Source: Pseudarthrobacter sp. (GTDB lineage: Bacteria; Actinomycetota; Actinomycetes; Actinomycetales; Micrococcaceae). Taken from it: a stretch of 61,970 nt of DNA. Position numbers and translations under genes: made by a program. The DNA is taken from NCBI GenBank assembly GCA_031178005.1, contig JAPSJV010000017.1, positions 1-61,970 of the forward strand, written 5' to 3'. Below the pieces are notes generated by a model. It did no database searches. It saw nothing but the letters and a program-made list of their open reading frames with translations, and was not told where the DNA came from. Shown in pieces: positions 60,770 through 61,970 of this stretch. Position 1 is the first letter of the stretch. The number at the start of each line of letters is the position of its first letter.

Positions 60770-61970
60770 ATGGGTATCAGCAGTGTTGTTGAGGCGGTGG
60801 AGGCCGTTGCGGTTTCCGTTGCTGCGCTGCGGGGCCTGGCGGGCGGGGCTGGTGATTCCGGGGGTCCGGATTCTGGCGTTTCCGGCGCTTCCGGGGCCGC
60901 GGAGCTAGCCGCCGGCTCAACGGCCCACCCCGTTTCCGCCACCCCCGGCGACGGCCCTTCCGGGGTTGTTGATCCGGCCCGGGATGAGGTGGGTGAGTGC
61001 CTGGACGCGCTGGTCGTGGTGGCCCGGTTGGAGGCTGCGACGGCGGCGTTGAAGGTCCGGCTGGTCGCCGCCTGCACTGACGCGCAAGCCGCGCTGCTCC
61101 CGCCATCGGTGACAGCACGGGAACTTGCTGTGGCGCAGATGTCCACCGTCGCTGAACTCGCGTGCGCGCTGACCATCAGCGAACGCGCAGCGTCCGGTCT
61201 GGTGGAACTCTCCCGGACGCTGACCACTACCTTGCCGCTGACGCTGGCCGCTTTGCAGGGCGGGGCGGTGTCGTTCCAGCACGCCAGGATCCTCGCGGAC
61301 GAAACCACCACTATGGACCCGGCCACCGCCGCCGGATTCGAAGCACACTTCCTGGACCCCACCACCCCCGGAGCCGCACGCGGCATCCCGCCCGGTGAAC
61401 TCGTCCCCTCACAATTCCGGGCCAAGACCAAATACTGGCGCGAACACCACCACACCAACACCATCGAACAACGCCACACCCGATCCGCCGCAGACCGCCG
61501 CCTGGAATACACCCCGGCACCGGACGGCATGGCCTGGCTCTCCGCCTACCTGCCCGCCACCACAGCCAGCAGCATCTGGAACCGCGCCACCACCGCAGCA
61601 CGGGCCCAACAAAACCCCCACGAACCCAGAACCCTCACCCAACTCCGCGCCGACACCGCCGCGACCTGGCTCCTCACCACCGGCACCAGCACAGGCAACG
61701 CCGGCACCGGCACGGTCACAGACACGGGCACGGGCACGGGACCCGCCCGGACTGATGTGACAGGGACTGATCGGGCCGGGCATGCGCAAGGCACAGACGC
61801 GACCGGGGCTGGGCTGGCCGCGCTTGGGTTGGCAGATGGTGTGGCGGGGCCGGTGCCCTCACCACGGGCGCACGTCCTGGTCACCGTGCCCGTGTTCGCC
61901 CTGATGGGCCTCACCGACGAACCAGCCCACCTGGACGGCTACGGACCCATCCCACCCTCCACCGCCAGGA
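60770..61970 (+). CDS. DUF222 protein (probable HNH endonuclease), 5' part
   Basis: The frame starts at ATG 60770 and remains open to the right edge, at least 400 codons. An Ala/Gly-rich N-terminus leads to DUF222: ARDEVGECLDALVVVARLEAATAALK, then QMSTVAELACALTISERAASGLVELS and LTLAALQGGAVSFQHARILADETT. A Gly/Thr low-complexity insert (TVTDTGTGTGPARTD) is near residue 325. The expected C-terminal HNH domain is beyond the window. DUF222-HNH genes occur in many copies in actinobacteria and may be mobile-intron or nuclease related. Confidence 0.85.
   Translation, partial: MGISSVVEAVEAVAVSVAALRGLAGGAGDSGGPDSGVSGASGAAELAAGSTAHPVSATPGDGPSGVVDPARDEVGECLDALVVVARLEAATAALKVRLVAACTDAQAALLPPSVTARELAVAQMSTVAELACALTISERAASGLVELSRTLTTTLPLTLAALQGGAVSFQHARILADETTTMDPATAAGFEAHFLDPTTPGAARGIPPGELVPSQFRAKTKYWREHHHTNTIEQRHTRSAADRRLEYTPAPDGMAWLSAYLPATTASSIWNRATTAARAQQNPHEPRTLTQLRADTAATWLLTTGTSTGNAGTGTVTDTGTGTGPARTDVTGTDRAGHAQGTDATGAGLAALGLADGVAGPVPSPRAHVLVTVPVFALMGLTDEPAHLDGYGPIPPSTAR

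Noticed and set aside
59926..61530. A 534-codon minus-strand frame including the O-methyltransferase
   Set aside because: The extension beyond 60603 is antisense to the DUF222 gene and is low-complexity. The methyltransferase begins at ATG 60603.

Overview
The window is high-GC DNA that reads as a chromosome segment of a Gram-positive actinobacterium of the Micrococcaceae (Arthrobacter/Pseudarthrobacter type). The basis is the codon usage, the protein types (two-domain universal stress proteins, DUF3618/holin-like/YihY stress cluster, CGNR and GlxA regulators, a DUF222 protein, a SigB/SigF-type sigma factor) and an intergenic repeat built on GGTGGTTGAGCCTGTCGAAACC. This is a judgement from recognition, not from a database search. 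No rRNA, CRISPR array, prophage or insertion sequence was seen.

Layout. 0-0.75 kb: a minus-strand tRNA operon (Glu-Asp-Phe) with a promoter and a terminator. 0.8-12.3 kb: PHP phosphoesterase, DMT exporter, small metallopeptidase, CDF metal exporter, NlpC/P60 cell-wall hydrolase, stress protein, flavoprotein fragment, CopC-like protein, purine permease and Na+/H+ antiporter. 12.5-26.4 kb: histidine utilisation genes (hutG, then hutU-hutH and an IclR regulator) bracketing a CitA/CitB-type two-component system, divergent tctCBA tricarboxylate transporter, an FAH-family hydrolase and a decayed MFS transporter gene. 26.5-34 kb: redox genes with small regulators, a zinc alcohol dehydrogenase operon, an HxlR/NmrA quinone pair and an amino-acid permease. 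34-39 kb: an operon of aldehyde dehydrogenase, bifunctional heptose kinase/adenylyltransferase (HldE) and a spermidine-synthase-like protein, divergent from a GT9 glycosyltransferase. 39-47.5 kb: small metabolic and detoxification genes with their own regulators. 47.5-55.7 kb: a seven-gene, mostly 4-bp-overlapping operon (GmhB, GT9, two GT-B glycosyltransferases, GmhA, a second HldE, an SDR) with a divergent third GT9. 55.5-60 kb: a SigB-like sigma factor divergent from an envelope/stress cluster. 60.8 kb to the end: the start of a DUF222 protein.

Main results. (1) The 47.5-55.7 kb locus encodes every step from sedoheptulose-7-phosphate to ADP-D-glycero-beta-D-manno-heptose (GmhA, HldE kinase, GmhB, HldE adenylyltransferase) plus four glycosyltransferases, in an organism that should have no lipopolysaccharide. 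A second HldE and a further GT9 sit 10 kb away. An uncharacterised heptose-containing surface glycan or glycoconjugate is the best inference and is my candidate for the undescribed system. (2) A palindrome TCCGGTATTCCGGA lies before hutG, hutU and, in degenerate form, the iclR gene, which predicts a HutR regulon across 13 kb. (3) A 20-bp palindromic core ATAGTAAYCATGCTTACTAT is shared by the zinc alcohol dehydrogenase promoter region and the sigma-factor/stress-cluster intergenic region, with a related half-site in the sigma gene leader. (4) Several small regulators (XRE, CGNR, HxlR) have clear cognate palindromes next to them.

Start codons were chosen by ribosome-binding-site position and family alignment from memory. 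Ambiguous ones are flagged in the entries.
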